Of a stretch of DNA of 64,000 bases, positions 10,006 to 17,948 are shown piece after piece. Made by a program: the position numbers and the translations under genes. The notes beneath the pieces are model-generated. The model was not told the DNA's origin. It was given only the letters and a program-made list of their open reading frames with translations, and ran no database searches. The stretch covers positions 124,001 through 188,000 of the forward strand of contig NZ_SJPO01000006.1 of the NCBI RefSeq assembly GCF_007859935.1. Reading direction: 5' to 3'. How positions within the stretch are numbered: the first letter of the stretch is position 1; each line of letters opens with the position of its first letter. The stretch comes from Posidoniimonas polymericola (GTDB lineage: Bacteria > Planctomycetota > Planctomycetia > Pirellulales > Lacipirellulaceae).

Positions 10006-10032
10006 CTGGTCTGTTACTGGCGGACGCGTGGT

Positions 10033-11550
10033 CTAGAGGCCGGTCTCGAAGCGGAGCAATTCGCCGGCGTGGATCTCGACCGCCTCGCCGGCCGGCAGCG
10101 GCTCGGTCATCCCTACGACATCAATCTCGAAGTCGTAGGTCCCCGCGGGCAGCAGGTACGGGTAGTACAGCCCGTCGACGCGGAGCGACGCCCCGATGCC
10201 GGGCCGGGCCTGCGCCTGCAGGACGAGCTCACGCTCCGGAGCGGCGCCCTGGTCCTCGGCGGCGTCGGCCGACTGCTCGGGCCGGCGGTAGACCCGCCAC
10301 CCGCTGATCTTCTGCTCCGGCCGAACGAAGCGCACGCCGCTATCGAGGGTCACGGTGGACTTGGAGCCGGGCTTTACCACCACCCGCCGGGCCACGGCCG
10401 ACGGCTCCTCGCTGGCCGAGTAGATTAACTCAACGTCGTAGACGCCGGGCAGCAGCGGCTTGTCCTTGAAGGTGTAGTAGCCGTTGCCGTTCGACGAAAC
10501 CGTGGCCGCTACGGCGCCGGTCCCAGAGTCTTTGACCACCACGGTCTCGACGTGCAGGCGGTCGTTCCAGTTGTTGGCGCTTGCCAGGCTCTCCGGCAGG
10601 TTGAACGCGATCGAGCCGAGCTCGAGGTCGCGGGTCTGTTGCGTTGCGATTGTGAACACGCCCAACTCGGTGCGGGTCGACTCGCCGTTGTTCGGGGTCG
10701 CGAACCCGGCGGTGACACGGTACTCGCCGGACAACAGCGGGTGCGTGTCGTCGGCCTGGAGGTTGGTGATCGTCTTGACGACCTTGCCGTCGCTGGCGCG
10801 GGCGATCTCGACGTAGCGGAGGCTCTCCTGGGCGCCCTTGGGCATCGCCAGCCTCAGCTTGCCGAGCCCGGTCCCACCGGCGACGGTCTGAATCTTTGCC
10901 TGCTCGACGTCTTCGGCCACTTCCTGGCTGACGGCGTTGAGGGCCGCGAGCAGCGCGTCGCCGTCGGCCGCGGCAAAGTACTTGCCGCCGCCCGCTTTGG
11001 CCAGACAGCCGAGCTGCTTGGCGGCGGCGGCGTCGACCGCGAACCCGACCGCGTGCAGCACGAATTTGCAGCCGGTCGACTTCAGCTCGCGGACCACCCG
11101 GCAGGGGTCGCCGGCGCAGGTCTCGACGCCGTCGCTTACCAGCACAATGCTGGTCACGGCGTCCTTCCCCTTGAGCATGCCCGCCGCGGTCAGCACGGCC
11201 GACGTGATCGGTGTCTTGCCGCGGGGCTCGAGGCGGTCGACCTGCGACAACAATCCCTGCCGGTCGCTGCTGCCGGCGGGCATCAGCACCTCGATGTCGG
11301 TGCAGTCTCCCGGCCGCCGGTGACCGTACGCCACCAGCCCGACCAGCACTTCTTCGGGCAGGGCCGGCGTGATGTCGTGCATCACCTGCTTGGCGGCGTC
11401 GATCTTCCGCTGCCCTCCGGCGTCCTCGGACATGCTCCCGGAGGAGTCGAGGACGAACAGCACCTCGGGCATTGCCGCCCCGCACCGCGGGGTGGCAGGA
11501 GTGAGCAGGGGAAGCGCGGCGGCGAGCGCAGTCAGCAGGACAAATCGCAT
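10033..11550 (-). CDS. Secreted von Willebrand factor A domain protein
   Basis: This 505-residue protein has a signal peptide (residues 1-25, hydrophobic MRFVLLTALAAALPLLTPA) and a VWA domain at about 29-210. The MIDAS metal site is intact: DSSGSMS at 35-41, the threonine in TPITSA, and the aspartate in SDGVETCAGDPC. The rest is beta-rich, apparently two or three Ig-like or carboxypeptidase-regulatory-like modules, the last one close to YPYLLPAGTYDFEIDVVG. VWA proteins of this layout bind ligands outside the cytoplasm; no partner genes (MoxR, other VWA) are adjacent. A terminator follows the stop. Confidence 0.88.
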   Translation of the reverse strand: MRFVLLTALAAALPLLTPATPRCGAAMPEVLFVLDSSGSMSEDAGGQRKIDAAKQVMHDITPALPEEVLVGLVAYGHRRPGDCTDIEVLMPAGSSDRQGLLSQVDRLEPRGKTPITSAVLTAAGMLKGKDAVTSIVLVSDGVETCAGDPCRVVRELKSTGCKFVLHAVGFAVDAAAAKQLGCLAKAGGGKYFAAADGDALLAALNAVSQEVAEDVEQAKIQTVAGGTGLGKLRLAMPKGAQESLRYVEIARASDGKVVKTITNLQADDTHPLLSGEYRVTAGFATPNNGESTRTELGVFTIATQQTRDLELGSIAFNLPESLASANNWNDRLHVETVVVKDSGTGAVAATVSSNGNGYYTFKDKPLLPGVYDVELIYSASEEPSAVARRVVVKPGSKSTVTLDSGVRFVRPEQKISGWRVYRRPEQSADAAEDQGAAPERELVLQAQARPGIGASLRVDGLYYPYLLPAGTYDFEIDVVGMTEPLPAGEAVEIHAGELLRFETGL

Positions 11551-11997
11551 GGCGGGAGGGCTCCGGAGGAGGATGGGGAGGAACGCCAGCCGCCGGCCTG
11601 TGGCAGGGACCAGTGCGGGGCGTAGGAGGGAACAAAGTGAAGAGATCAGCAGCGGAAAAGCGGGGAGGGCGCCCGGCGGGCGGGCAGTCTCTCAAACCTA
11701 TCTCACAAGCGGGCCGGGCACGGTGTCCCGCCATCGATTGGTTGGGGCTGTCGACGACGCACAGCCGGAGCAATCGGCGCTACCAAATCGAGGCGCGCCG
11801 CCCGCGGCAAGGGGCGTCTGATAGGTGAAACGAAACGGCCCACGCAGCGTCGACAGGGCTCCGTGAAACGCTAGCACCGAGCGGCAAATAGCGAGGTTTA
11901 CTCGGGGCTCGAAGTGTCGCATACTCACCCCCCGGCAGCTACTCGCCGGAACGCTAACGACACCGCAGAATCGCTGCGCCCCGCGCGCCACCGCCTT
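11551..11997. other. Intergenic region between divergent genes (447 bp)
   Basis: This gap separates the VWA gene (minus) from the TIM-barrel gene (plus) and must hold promoters for both. I see no RNA gene, clear sigma-70 box pair or strong inverted repeat in it. Confidence 0.5.
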
Positions 11998-12837
11998 ATG
12001 CCTCGACTCTCGTGCAGCCAGCTAAGCACCTTCCGCTGGTCACTCGACGAAGACCTCTACCACTACCACAAGGCCGGCTTCGAAACGATCGGCCTGTGGC
12101 GTCGGAAGCTGGTCGATTTTGGGATTGAGCGCGGCCTGGAGCTGCTGCAGGACAGCGGGCTGACGGTCGCCAGCCTCACCTGGGCCGGCGGTTTTACCGG
12201 CATCGACGGCCGCACCTTCGACGACAGCCTCCGCGACGCCTGCGACGCCATCCGGCTGGCCGCCCACGCGCGGGCCGAGAACCTGATCCTGTTCACCGGC
12301 GGCCGCAACGGCCACACCACCCGCCACGCCGAGCGGCTACTAGACGCCGCCCTCGACTGCCTGCTGCCGCTTGCCGAGGCGATGGGCGTCACCCTCGCGC
12401 TCAAGCCGATGCACCCCGCGTGCGCCGCCGAGTGGTCGTTCCTGACCGGCGTCGAGGAGGCGGCCGAGGTCGTCCGCCGCTGCGACAGCCCGCGGCTCCG
12501 CCTGGTCTACGACACCTACCAGTTCCCGCTGCGGGGCGACTCGCTCGCCGCCCTGTGCGACCTGATCCCGCTCGTCAGCCTGGTGCAGCTGGCCGACGCC
12601 CGGACGCCGCACGGCATCGACCTCGACCGCTGCCCCCTCGGCGAGGGACAGCTGCCGGTCGCCGAGACGGTGCGCGCCCTCAACGCCGCGGGGTATACTG
12701 GGTACTTCGACGCCGAGCTGCTCGGCCCCTCGGTCGAGGCAATCGACTACGCCACCCTGCTCGAACACACCCGCCAGGCCTACGACGCGATGATCTGCCA
12801 GGCCGAGCCAATCACGGCCGCCTCGCCGAACCGCTAG
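11998..12837 (+). CDS. Sugar phosphate isomerase/epimerase family (AP endonuclease 2-like TIM barrel)
   Basis: This is a 279-residue TIM-barrel protein of the xylose-isomerase-like superfamily. The start at ATG 11998 gives the family-typical N-terminus MPRLSCSQLSTFRWSL; further upstream the frame has no conserved sequence. Metal-ligand candidates fall at barrel-strand ends: LALKPMHPAC, LRLVYDTYQFPL, LVQLADARTPHG and GYFDAELLG. Members include inosose dehydratases, IolI-type isomerases and many uncharacterised enzymes, so the substrate is unknown. The release-factor-like gene follows 26 bp downstream. Confidence 0.85.
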   Translation: MPRLSCSQLSTFRWSLDEDLYHYHKAGFETIGLWRRKLVDFGIERGLELLQDSGLTVASLTWAGGFTGIDGRTFDDSLRDACDAIRLAAHARAENLILFTGGRNGHTTRHAERLLDAALDCLLPLAEAMGVTLALKPMHPACAAEWSFLTGVEEAAEVVRRCDSPRLRLVYDTYQFPLRGDSLAALCDLIPLVSLVQLADARTPHGIDLDRCPLGEGQLPVAETVRALNAAGYTGYFDAELLGPSVEAIDYATLLEHTRQAYDAMICQAEPITAASPNR

Positions 12838-12844
12838 TAACGCC

Positions 12845-12876
12845 CCCGTGCCCGAAGACCCCCGTGCCTGAAGACC
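12845..12876 (+). repeat. Tandem 16-bp duplication over the arfB start
   Basis: Two adjacent 16-bp copies of CCCGTGCCYGAAGACC (12845-12860 and 12861-12876; 15 of 16 positions identical) each carry a GTG. The second GTG is the start of the ArfB-like gene. The first opens a 7-codon reading frame that stops at the TGA at 12869-12871, just inside the real gene. Confidence 0.85.
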
Positions 12877-13295
12877 TCGTCGTCAACGACCAGATCACCA
12901 TCGCGGGCAGTGAGTTGCAGTTCAGCTACGCCCGCAGCTCCGGCCCCGGCGGGCAGAACGTCAACAAGCTCAACACCAAGGCGACCCTCCGCTGGTCCCC
13001 CGGTGAGTCGCCGTCGCTACCGATCGCCGTGAAGCGACGCTTCCTCGAGCGCTTCGCGTCACGGCTCACCGGCGAGGGCGAGCTGGTCCTGCAGAGCGGG
13101 ACCCATCGCGAACAGGCCCGCAACACTGGGGAGTGCCTTGCTCGGCTGCGGGCGTTGGTGCTGTCGATTGCCCGCCCCCCGAAGCAGCGACGCCCCACCA
13201 AACCGAGCCGCGCCTCGAAGGAGCGCCGCCTGCAGTCCAAGCAGCAGCGCTCGCAGGTCAAGCAGCTCAGGCGTAAACCGCGAACCGACGACTAG
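12864..13295 (+). CDS. arfB: ArfB (YaeJ)-type alternative ribosome-rescue factor / peptidyl-tRNA hydrolase
   Basis: This 143-residue release-factor-like protein carries the GGQ peptidyl-hydrolase motif in SSGPGGQNVNKLNTKATLRW and ends in a basic tail rich in Lys and Arg (about residues 105-143). In ArfB that tail enters the empty mRNA channel of stalled ribosomes. There is no codon-recognition domain, which separates it from RF1/RF2, and the length equals the family norm. The only start in frame near the conserved region is the GTG at 12864, which lies within a 16-bp tandem duplication. Confidence 0.9.
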   Translation: MPEDLVVNDQITIAGSELQFSYARSSGPGGQNVNKLNTKATLRWSPGESPSLPIAVKRRFLERFASRLTGEGELVLQSGTHREQARNTGECLARLRALVLSIARPPKQRRPTKPSRASKERRLQSKQQRSQVKQLRRKPRTDD

Positions 13296-14158
13296 CGCCA
13301 ACCGCGCGCGACCTGTCGACCGACACGGCCCAAACTGGGCAACCTGCGGGCTCTGCCGAACTCCAGCTAGGCTGACGGAAGATTTTCTCTCTGCGCCCAA
13401 CTCATTCTGCCAGGCCGGCTTAGGACGAGATGTCGGGTAGGGCCGAGTTTTCTTGCCCGAAATTGTTTGGCTTTGGCCGGCCATCTGGTTATCCTTGCGT
13501 CCGGCTAGCGGATATAGCGGATGCAACGATCTCCTTTTCTCATCGTCGTCATAATCAAAACTCGTTGATCGCTTGCTGTGCCGTCTAGCCCGCGTACGGA
13601 CGCCAACCAAGCAGACGCGACACCTTGCTGAGCAGCGGCTACCTGAGCCAGCTTTACGGACGACAGCTTTACGGCAGGCGGGCGGCGCAGGACTCCTGAA
13701 TCCCGCGACGCGCGGATCCTGATGCGGTCCTGCCACGTACAGCTGGGACCAGAATTCCAGAAACCTGTTCTACGGCGCAAGGGAGTTTAATGCTCCGCCG
13801 ACAGGCTACGGCTTCCAGAGCACGGCGACCGGCCCACAAGCTTGGACTGGCTCGATCGGACACGGTCGGCGGGATCACGGTCGGCCGGATAACGTCGGCC
13901 GATTCGATCAGCCAGGCGTAGCGGATACCGTGGTCCGTTCGGCAGGCGACAGTCAGCGCAGCAGCTGCCTCGGCCGCCAATGGGATCCGGGCAAGGGCCA
14001 AGCTTCAGGCGACAGATACGGGGTCGACGCGGACGATCACCGCGGCCAGAGCGCGGCGGTCGGAAACGCGTCCGGCCCCACTTTTCAGCTATTTTTGTCG
14101 ATCGAAACCAAGAGTCGGTCGACGCAGACAGGCGCAACAAAACGAAGGAGGGATCGCC
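13296..14158. other. Long intergenic region without a recognisable gene (863 bp)
   Basis: No open frame here has a ribosome binding site or recognisable protein features. Short direct repeats are visible: CAGCTTTACGG twice near 13650-13675 and several ACGGTCGGC/ACGTCGGCC units near 13860-13895. The last 60 bp, with a T-rich stretch (CAGCTATTTTTGTCG), probably hold the promoter of the downstream gene. A small RNA is possible but not shown. Confidence 0.4.
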
Positions 14159-14623
14159 ATGGCAGTGCTCCACGCACAGTCGACTAGCAGCGTCAGTTGG
14201 ATCGAGCACCAGATGCTCGAACACGTGAAGGGCGCACTGCGGGTCACACTCGACTGGAACGCCCCCAGCGTCAGCATGCAGCGTAAGAAGTCGAGTGTCC
14301 GGTTCTCGTTCCAGTCGTTCTGCCGGCACCTCGATCGGCTGATGCGGATCGAGGAACGCGACAACTACCTCGAGGAACTCTGTGAGGTAAAACCGTACTT
14401 GGAGCCGCAGGTTCGGCGGCTGCGAGCGGACCACGACCGGTTCCGCCGCGAGACCCACACCCTCATGGCGCGGCTCGAGCAGCTCGATGAGTGGCAGGCC
14501 GACGAATTCGACGACTGCTGCCTGCAGATCCGCGAGCTGCTTGCCGAGGTCGATCAGCACGATCGGGAGGAGGTCCGCATCCTCCAGGAGCTGCTTTCCT
14601 ACGACGAAGGGGGCGAGGGCTAA
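14159..14623 (+). CDS. Small helical protein, hemerythrin-like
   Basis: This is a 154-residue protein preceded by a strong Shine-Dalgarno (AAGGAGGG, about 9 bases before the ATG). It is almost entirely alpha-helical and charged, with no signal peptide. The order of His/Glu-bearing helices (IEHQMLEHVKG, FCRHLDRLMRIEE, LRADHDRFRRETH, VDQHDREEVRILQELL) resembles the four-helix HHE/hemerythrin fold that binds a di-iron centre. That assignment is an inference from spacing and the last helix; not all ligands can be matched. It appears to stand alone. Confidence 0.6.
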   Translation: MAVLHAQSTSSVSWIEHQMLEHVKGALRVTLDWNAPSVSMQRKKSSVRFSFQSFCRHLDRLMRIEERDNYLEELCEVKPYLEPQVRRLRADHDRFRRETHTLMARLEQLDEWQADEFDDCCLQIRELLAEVDQHDREEVRILQELLSYDEGGEG

Positions 14624-14840
14624 CCGCACCTCGGCGAGCCGGATTTCCGGCTTGGGCACAAGGAACCGTTCTGTCAAGCTTCTGTTGACGGCAACTACTT
14701 CCAACTTCTTCTGCGAAAACCACTCCTCTGCCTGTTTAGGTACGGGGTAAAATGGAGTGGGTCAGCAGTCGGGGGCATTTTCTCCGGCCGCCTGTCACCC
14801 AATGCAGAAGCCCAGCCTAGTCGAAGCGAGGTCTCGCCAG

Positions 14841-15587
14841 ATGGGAAAACGGCCGCAGCACCTGGATCGTTTCTTAGAAGATTGGCCCTACGAGTTCGGC
14901 GAGGTCACCGCCCGGTGCGTCAGCGGCGCGGACGGTAGGCAGGTGATCCAGTTGCGCATCGACCTCGGCGTCCTGCAGATGGAAACGACCGGCCGACCCG
15001 ACGGCCGCCGCCCCGACGGGGCCGAGACCTACTATGACCGACTCATGTCGCTCGCCTTCGAAGAGGGCGAGGCCTTCGAGCTCGACGACGAACGCTGCGT
15101 CGAGATCGACCGCGAGTTCGTGCAGTTCTACCACCGCCGCCTGGCGTGGCTGGCGCTGCGGGAGTTCGAGAACGCCGTTCAGGACGCCGACCACACGCTG
15201 GCCCTGATGGACTTCAGCTCGGCGCACGCGCCCGACGAAGAGTGGGCCGACCTGCACGAGCAGTACCGCCCGTTCGTGCTGTTCCACCGCACCCAGGCAG
15301 CGGCGCTGCGGGAGCTCGAGCTGAGCCGCCCGGAGCACGCGGTCGCCGCCCTCAACGAGGGGCTGTGCAAGATGCGGCAGGTCTTTGTCCGCCACGACCT
15401 GCTCGAGGACTTCGAGGACGACGAGCTGGTCGTCAAGCTGGTCGACATGAAGGAGACGCTCTCCGAGCAGCACGACCTCGAGGCCCCGCTGTCGCAGCAG
15501 CTCGCCGAGGCGATCGCCGAGGAGCAGTACGAGCTGGCCGCCGAGATCCGCGACCGCATCGCCCGCCGCGCAGGCGCCGACGCCTAG
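14841..15587 (+). CDS. UvrB/UvrC (UVR) motif protein
   Basis: This 248-residue cytoplasmic protein ends in a UVR motif (LSQQLAEAIAEEQYELAAEIRDRI, residues about 219-242), the coiled hairpin by which UvrC binds UvrB and which is reused in other proteins. The preceding 215 residues are acidic and probably TPR-like (FENAVQDADHTLALMD, LEDFEDDELVVKLVDMKE). I start at ATG 14841 (GCGAGG upstream) because conserved-looking sequence begins at MGKRPQHLDRFLEDW; in-frame starts at 14757 and 14802 are possible. The function is unknown; no uvr gene is nearby. Confidence 0.75.
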   Translation: MGKRPQHLDRFLEDWPYEFGEVTARCVSGADGRQVIQLRIDLGVLQMETTGRPDGRRPDGAETYYDRLMSLAFEEGEAFELDDERCVEIDREFVQFYHRRLAWLALREFENAVQDADHTLALMDFSSAHAPDEEWADLHEQYRPFVLFHRTQAAALRELELSRPEHAVAALNEGLCKMRQVFVRHDLLEDFEDDELVVKLVDMKETLSEQHDLEAPLSQQLAEAIAEEQYELAAEIRDRIARRAGADA

Positions 15588-15623
15588 CGTCACGCCCAGC
15601 ATTCGGACGAGCGACTGGCGTTA

Positions 15624-15665
15624 CCCGGCGCCGTCCAAGCGTGGCCCGGCGCCGTCCAAGCGTGG
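15624..15665. repeat. Perfect 21-bp tandem repeat, two copies
   Basis: The unit CCCGGCGCCGTCCAAGCGTGG occurs at 15624-15644 and 15645-15665 without a mismatch; each copy contains the palindrome GGCGCC. Its role is unknown. Confidence 0.9.
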
Positions 15666-15930
15666 CATAGACGTCTGTTGCCCGCTGGCCGTTGCCGTGC
15701 AAAGCCAGAAACCTCATTCCAGGGATCCTCTCGCAGCGACTTCCGATCGAGCTAGCATTCGCTACTCTTCCCAACCCGCACAGTCGGGCCCGCGACGCCA
15801 GCACGCTTGGCGGTTCTTTCAATCGATTTGCAATTGTTCACCTACCACTGAACATGCCAGCAAAGTCGGCGCCCCGCTAAACCCCGTTCGCAGCGTGTCT
15901 TAGGGAAATCTACCCGCCCCGGGCGCCGGT

Positions 15931-15947
15931 TTGGCACGCCCTCTGCT
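15931..15947 (+). promoter_or_regulatory. Sigma-54 (-24/-12) promoter of csrA
   Basis: TTGGCACG-CCCT-CTGCT matches the RpoN consensus TTGGCACG-N4-TTGCW at all but one position. The invariant GG (15933-15934) and GC (15945-15946) are separated by exactly 10 bases. It lies in non-coding DNA, on the coding strand, about 120 bp before the csrA start. Confidence 0.65.
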
Positions 15948-15972
15948 TTAGATGCTCTCGTTGCTCTGGGGG

Positions 15973-15990
15973 AGCAGGCCGACGCCTGCT
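15973..15990 (+). promoter_or_regulatory. Hairpin in the csrA leader
   Basis: AGCAGGC-CGAC-GCCTGCT forms a perfect 7-bp stem with a 4-base loop in the predicted leader. GGGGGA immediately precedes and partly enters the left arm, the kind of GGA element CsrA binds, so autoregulation is possible but unproven. Confidence 0.45.
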
Positions 15991-16068
15991 TGAGAGTTTC
16001 GAGCGACTCCAATGATTTGCGAAGGCCGCCGGGCAGCGGCCCCTCATCACCAACCAAGGGAGTGTTTT

Positions 16069-16452
16069 ATGTTGGTTCTTACTCGCAAGGCGAACGAAAA
16101 GATCCGGATCGGCGACAACATCACCATCACCATCCTCCGCACCAAGGGCAAGACGGTCCGCGTCGGCATCGAGGCGCCCAACGAGGTCGCCGTCCTGCGT
16201 GGCGAGCTGGCGTTCGAGCAGCCCGAAGACGAGCCCGCGCCCCAGCAGCCTGCCGCCAAGGCCGCCGCTCCGAAGCCGGCAGCCAAGCCGACCGACGCCC
16301 CCAACGCCGAATGGCCAACCGAATCGCGAAACTGCGTCACCCACGCACGCGTGCCCCGCAACCGGGTAGCCACGGTGCTGCCGCAGATGCTCGGCGACGC
16401 CGGGCCTCTGCGGGCGATGCTCGACCGCCGGGCGACCGCGGGCGAGTTCTGA
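16069..16452 (+). CDS. csrA: Carbon storage regulator CsrA, with long C-terminal extension
   Basis: CsrA is a dimeric RNA-binding protein that binds GGA motifs in mRNA leaders and controls translation. Residues 1-50 match the family closely ([36 protein letters not shown]), including the RNA-contacting Arg in LTRK and Arg44. The protein is 127 residues, about twice the usual 60-70: an Ala/Pro/Lys stretch (51-80) is followed by a 47-residue basic tail ending [12 protein letters not shown] with no known match. A good ribosome site (AAGGGAG) precedes the ATG. The upstream sigma-54 promoter and hairpin suggest regulated expression. Confidence 0.95.
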   Translation: MLVLTRKANEKIRIGDNITITILRTKGKTVRVGIEAPNEVAVLRGELAFEQPEDEPAPQQPAAKAAAPKPAAKPTDAPNAEWPTESRNCVTHARVPRNRVATVLPQMLGDAGPLRAMLDRRATAGEF

Positions 16453-16482
16453 GTGCCCCCGAGGCCTCCGGGCAGGCCGCGG

Positions 16483-17877
16483 CTAGGGGCTGCTCGACTC
16501 CTCGAGGTCGAGCCGCTCTAGCGGGACCGCGGTGAAGGTGATCGGCTTGCCCCAGATGGCGTCGACCTCTGGGTGCTGCTCGACGATCGCCGGGTTCGGC
16601 GTCAGCACGACGTCGGCCTGCCGCGCGTCGGTAATCAGCACGGGGATCGGCGCCTCGAGCTGGTTGCCCCCGGTCATCTCCGAGCCGTCGAGGTGCAAAC
16701 GCATCACGGCGCCCTCGAGCGGGTAGGCCTGTCCGTCGATATGCACGGCGGCAGAGAAGCCGAGGTTGAGTGCCGAGCCGCCCCGCGTATCGATTAGCAG
16801 CACCAGCTTGCCACCGTCCTTGGTTTGCTGCATCACCAATCGCTGGACCTGTACGCCGTGGCCACCGCTGAGCTGGCGGGGGTCGGTAATCAGTTTCACG
16901 AGGGCCTCGTCCTCCGCATAAACCGTGAGCTTCTCGGTCACGCTGGTCTGCCACCGGCGGAGCGGCTGCGGCGCTCGGGCGGGGTCGACCTCTTCGGGGT
17001 TCAGGCCGACCATCTTGTCGTAGGGCGCGTAGGCGGCCTCAACGTCGATACGGAGCTCGTGCTCGCCGGCGGCGAGCGGCTCGGTGAGCGAGCCGTTCCA
17101 ACCGTCGCGGCGGCGCCAGTCCTCGCGGTACTTGGCGGGCTTGCCGTCGACCGAGACCTGCTTGACCCGCCAAACCAGCAGCGGCACGCCCGCCGAGTTT
17201 TCTGCCCAAACGCTCCCGAATTTGACGGCGACCGGCAGACTTCCATCGCCCGCGCGCCGGCGTGCAAGCGGTTCGAGTTTCGGTTCGGCTCCATAGAACG
17301 CGTCGGCTAACGCCAAGAGAGACTTGTCGGAGAGCTGGCCCTCCTGGACGACAGCCTCAAGAAACTGTCGCGCCCAATGTAGCGGGCTGCCGTAGCCGTT
17401 CGGGTGGGCGGCCGCCATCGCCAGGGCGAGCGTCTGAATAGCGTCGTTCGACTCCGCGGCGGTCAGCTTGCCGGCCTGCTGTCGCCGTTCGAGTTCCTGC
17501 CAGACCCACGGCTCGTCCCACCGCTTGGGCAGCTCGTTGCGGATGAGCTGCGTGTTCGATAACATGCCGATGCCGCCCGGCCCGCGGGCCATCGACTGCA
17601 ACGCCGACGCGGCAAACATCCCAACCAACGGCGTGACGGCAAGCAGCACGCCCCAAATCAGTAGGTTTCGGCGTCGCTCTTTGACGCCCAGCCACACGAC
17701 GGTCACGATCCCGGCCACCAGCGGCCCGAGGACGGCGCCGCCCCACAGCAAGCCGATCAGGAGCTGCGGGTTGCGTTGCAGCAACCGGCCCGACAGGCCG
17801 AACGCGGCGCCGCCTACCACCAACGTGATCAGCATCGTCCGCAGGCGGACACGGAAGTTGGGCTTGGGGTCCGGCAT
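16483..17877 (-). CDS. Membrane-anchored hypothetical protein, 464 aa
   Basis: I recognise no named family. Three membrane helices lie near the N-terminus (about residues 15-35, 39-61 and 70-92), separated by a basic loop (KERRRN). The remaining 370 residues are soluble and probably extracytoplasmic, with a helical part to about 200 and a beta-rich part after it (VKQVSVDGKPAKYREDW, LTEPLAAGEHELRIDVEA). The gene starts 71 bp downstream of the stop of the peroxidase gene on the same strand, so the two may share a transcript. Confidence 0.65.
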   Translation of the reverse strand: MPDPKPNFRVRLRTMLITLVVGGAAFGLSGRLLQRNPQLLIGLLWGGAVLGPLVAGIVTVVWLGVKERRRNLLIWGVLLAVTPLVGMFAASALQSMARGPGGIGMLSNTQLIRNELPKRWDEPWVWQELERRQQAGKLTAAESNDAIQTLALAMAAAHPNGYGSPLHWARQFLEAVVQEGQLSDKSLLALADAFYGAEPKLEPLARRRAGDGSLPVAVKFGSVWAENSAGVPLLVWRVKQVSVDGKPAKYREDWRRRDGWNGSLTEPLAAGEHELRIDVEAAYAPYDKMVGLNPEEVDPARAPQPLRRWQTSVTEKLTVYAEDEALVKLITDPRQLSGGHGVQVQRLVMQQTKDGGKLVLLIDTRGGSALNLGFSAAVHIDGQAYPLEGAVMRLHLDGSEMTGGNQLEAPIPVLITDARQADVVLTPNPAIVEQHPEVDAIWGKPITFTAVPLERLDLEESSSP

Positions 17878-17948
17878 CGACCGTTCGGAGCAGAGGTCGC
17901 GGGGCGGGACCGAACCGTCCGGCCCCGAGCCGCCATGCTACCCGCCGC

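Larger units (their letters stand above)
15588..16068. other. Intergenic region upstream of csrA (481 bp)
   Basis: No gene is seen here. The left part holds a perfect 21-bp tandem repeat; the right part holds the sigma-54-type promoter and a leader hairpin of csrA, listed separately. Confidence 0.6.

Noticed and set aside
13059..13736. A 225-codon minus-strand frame overlapping arfB and the following gap
   Set aside because: Half of it lies antisense to arfB, and the rest has no recognisable protein features or start site.
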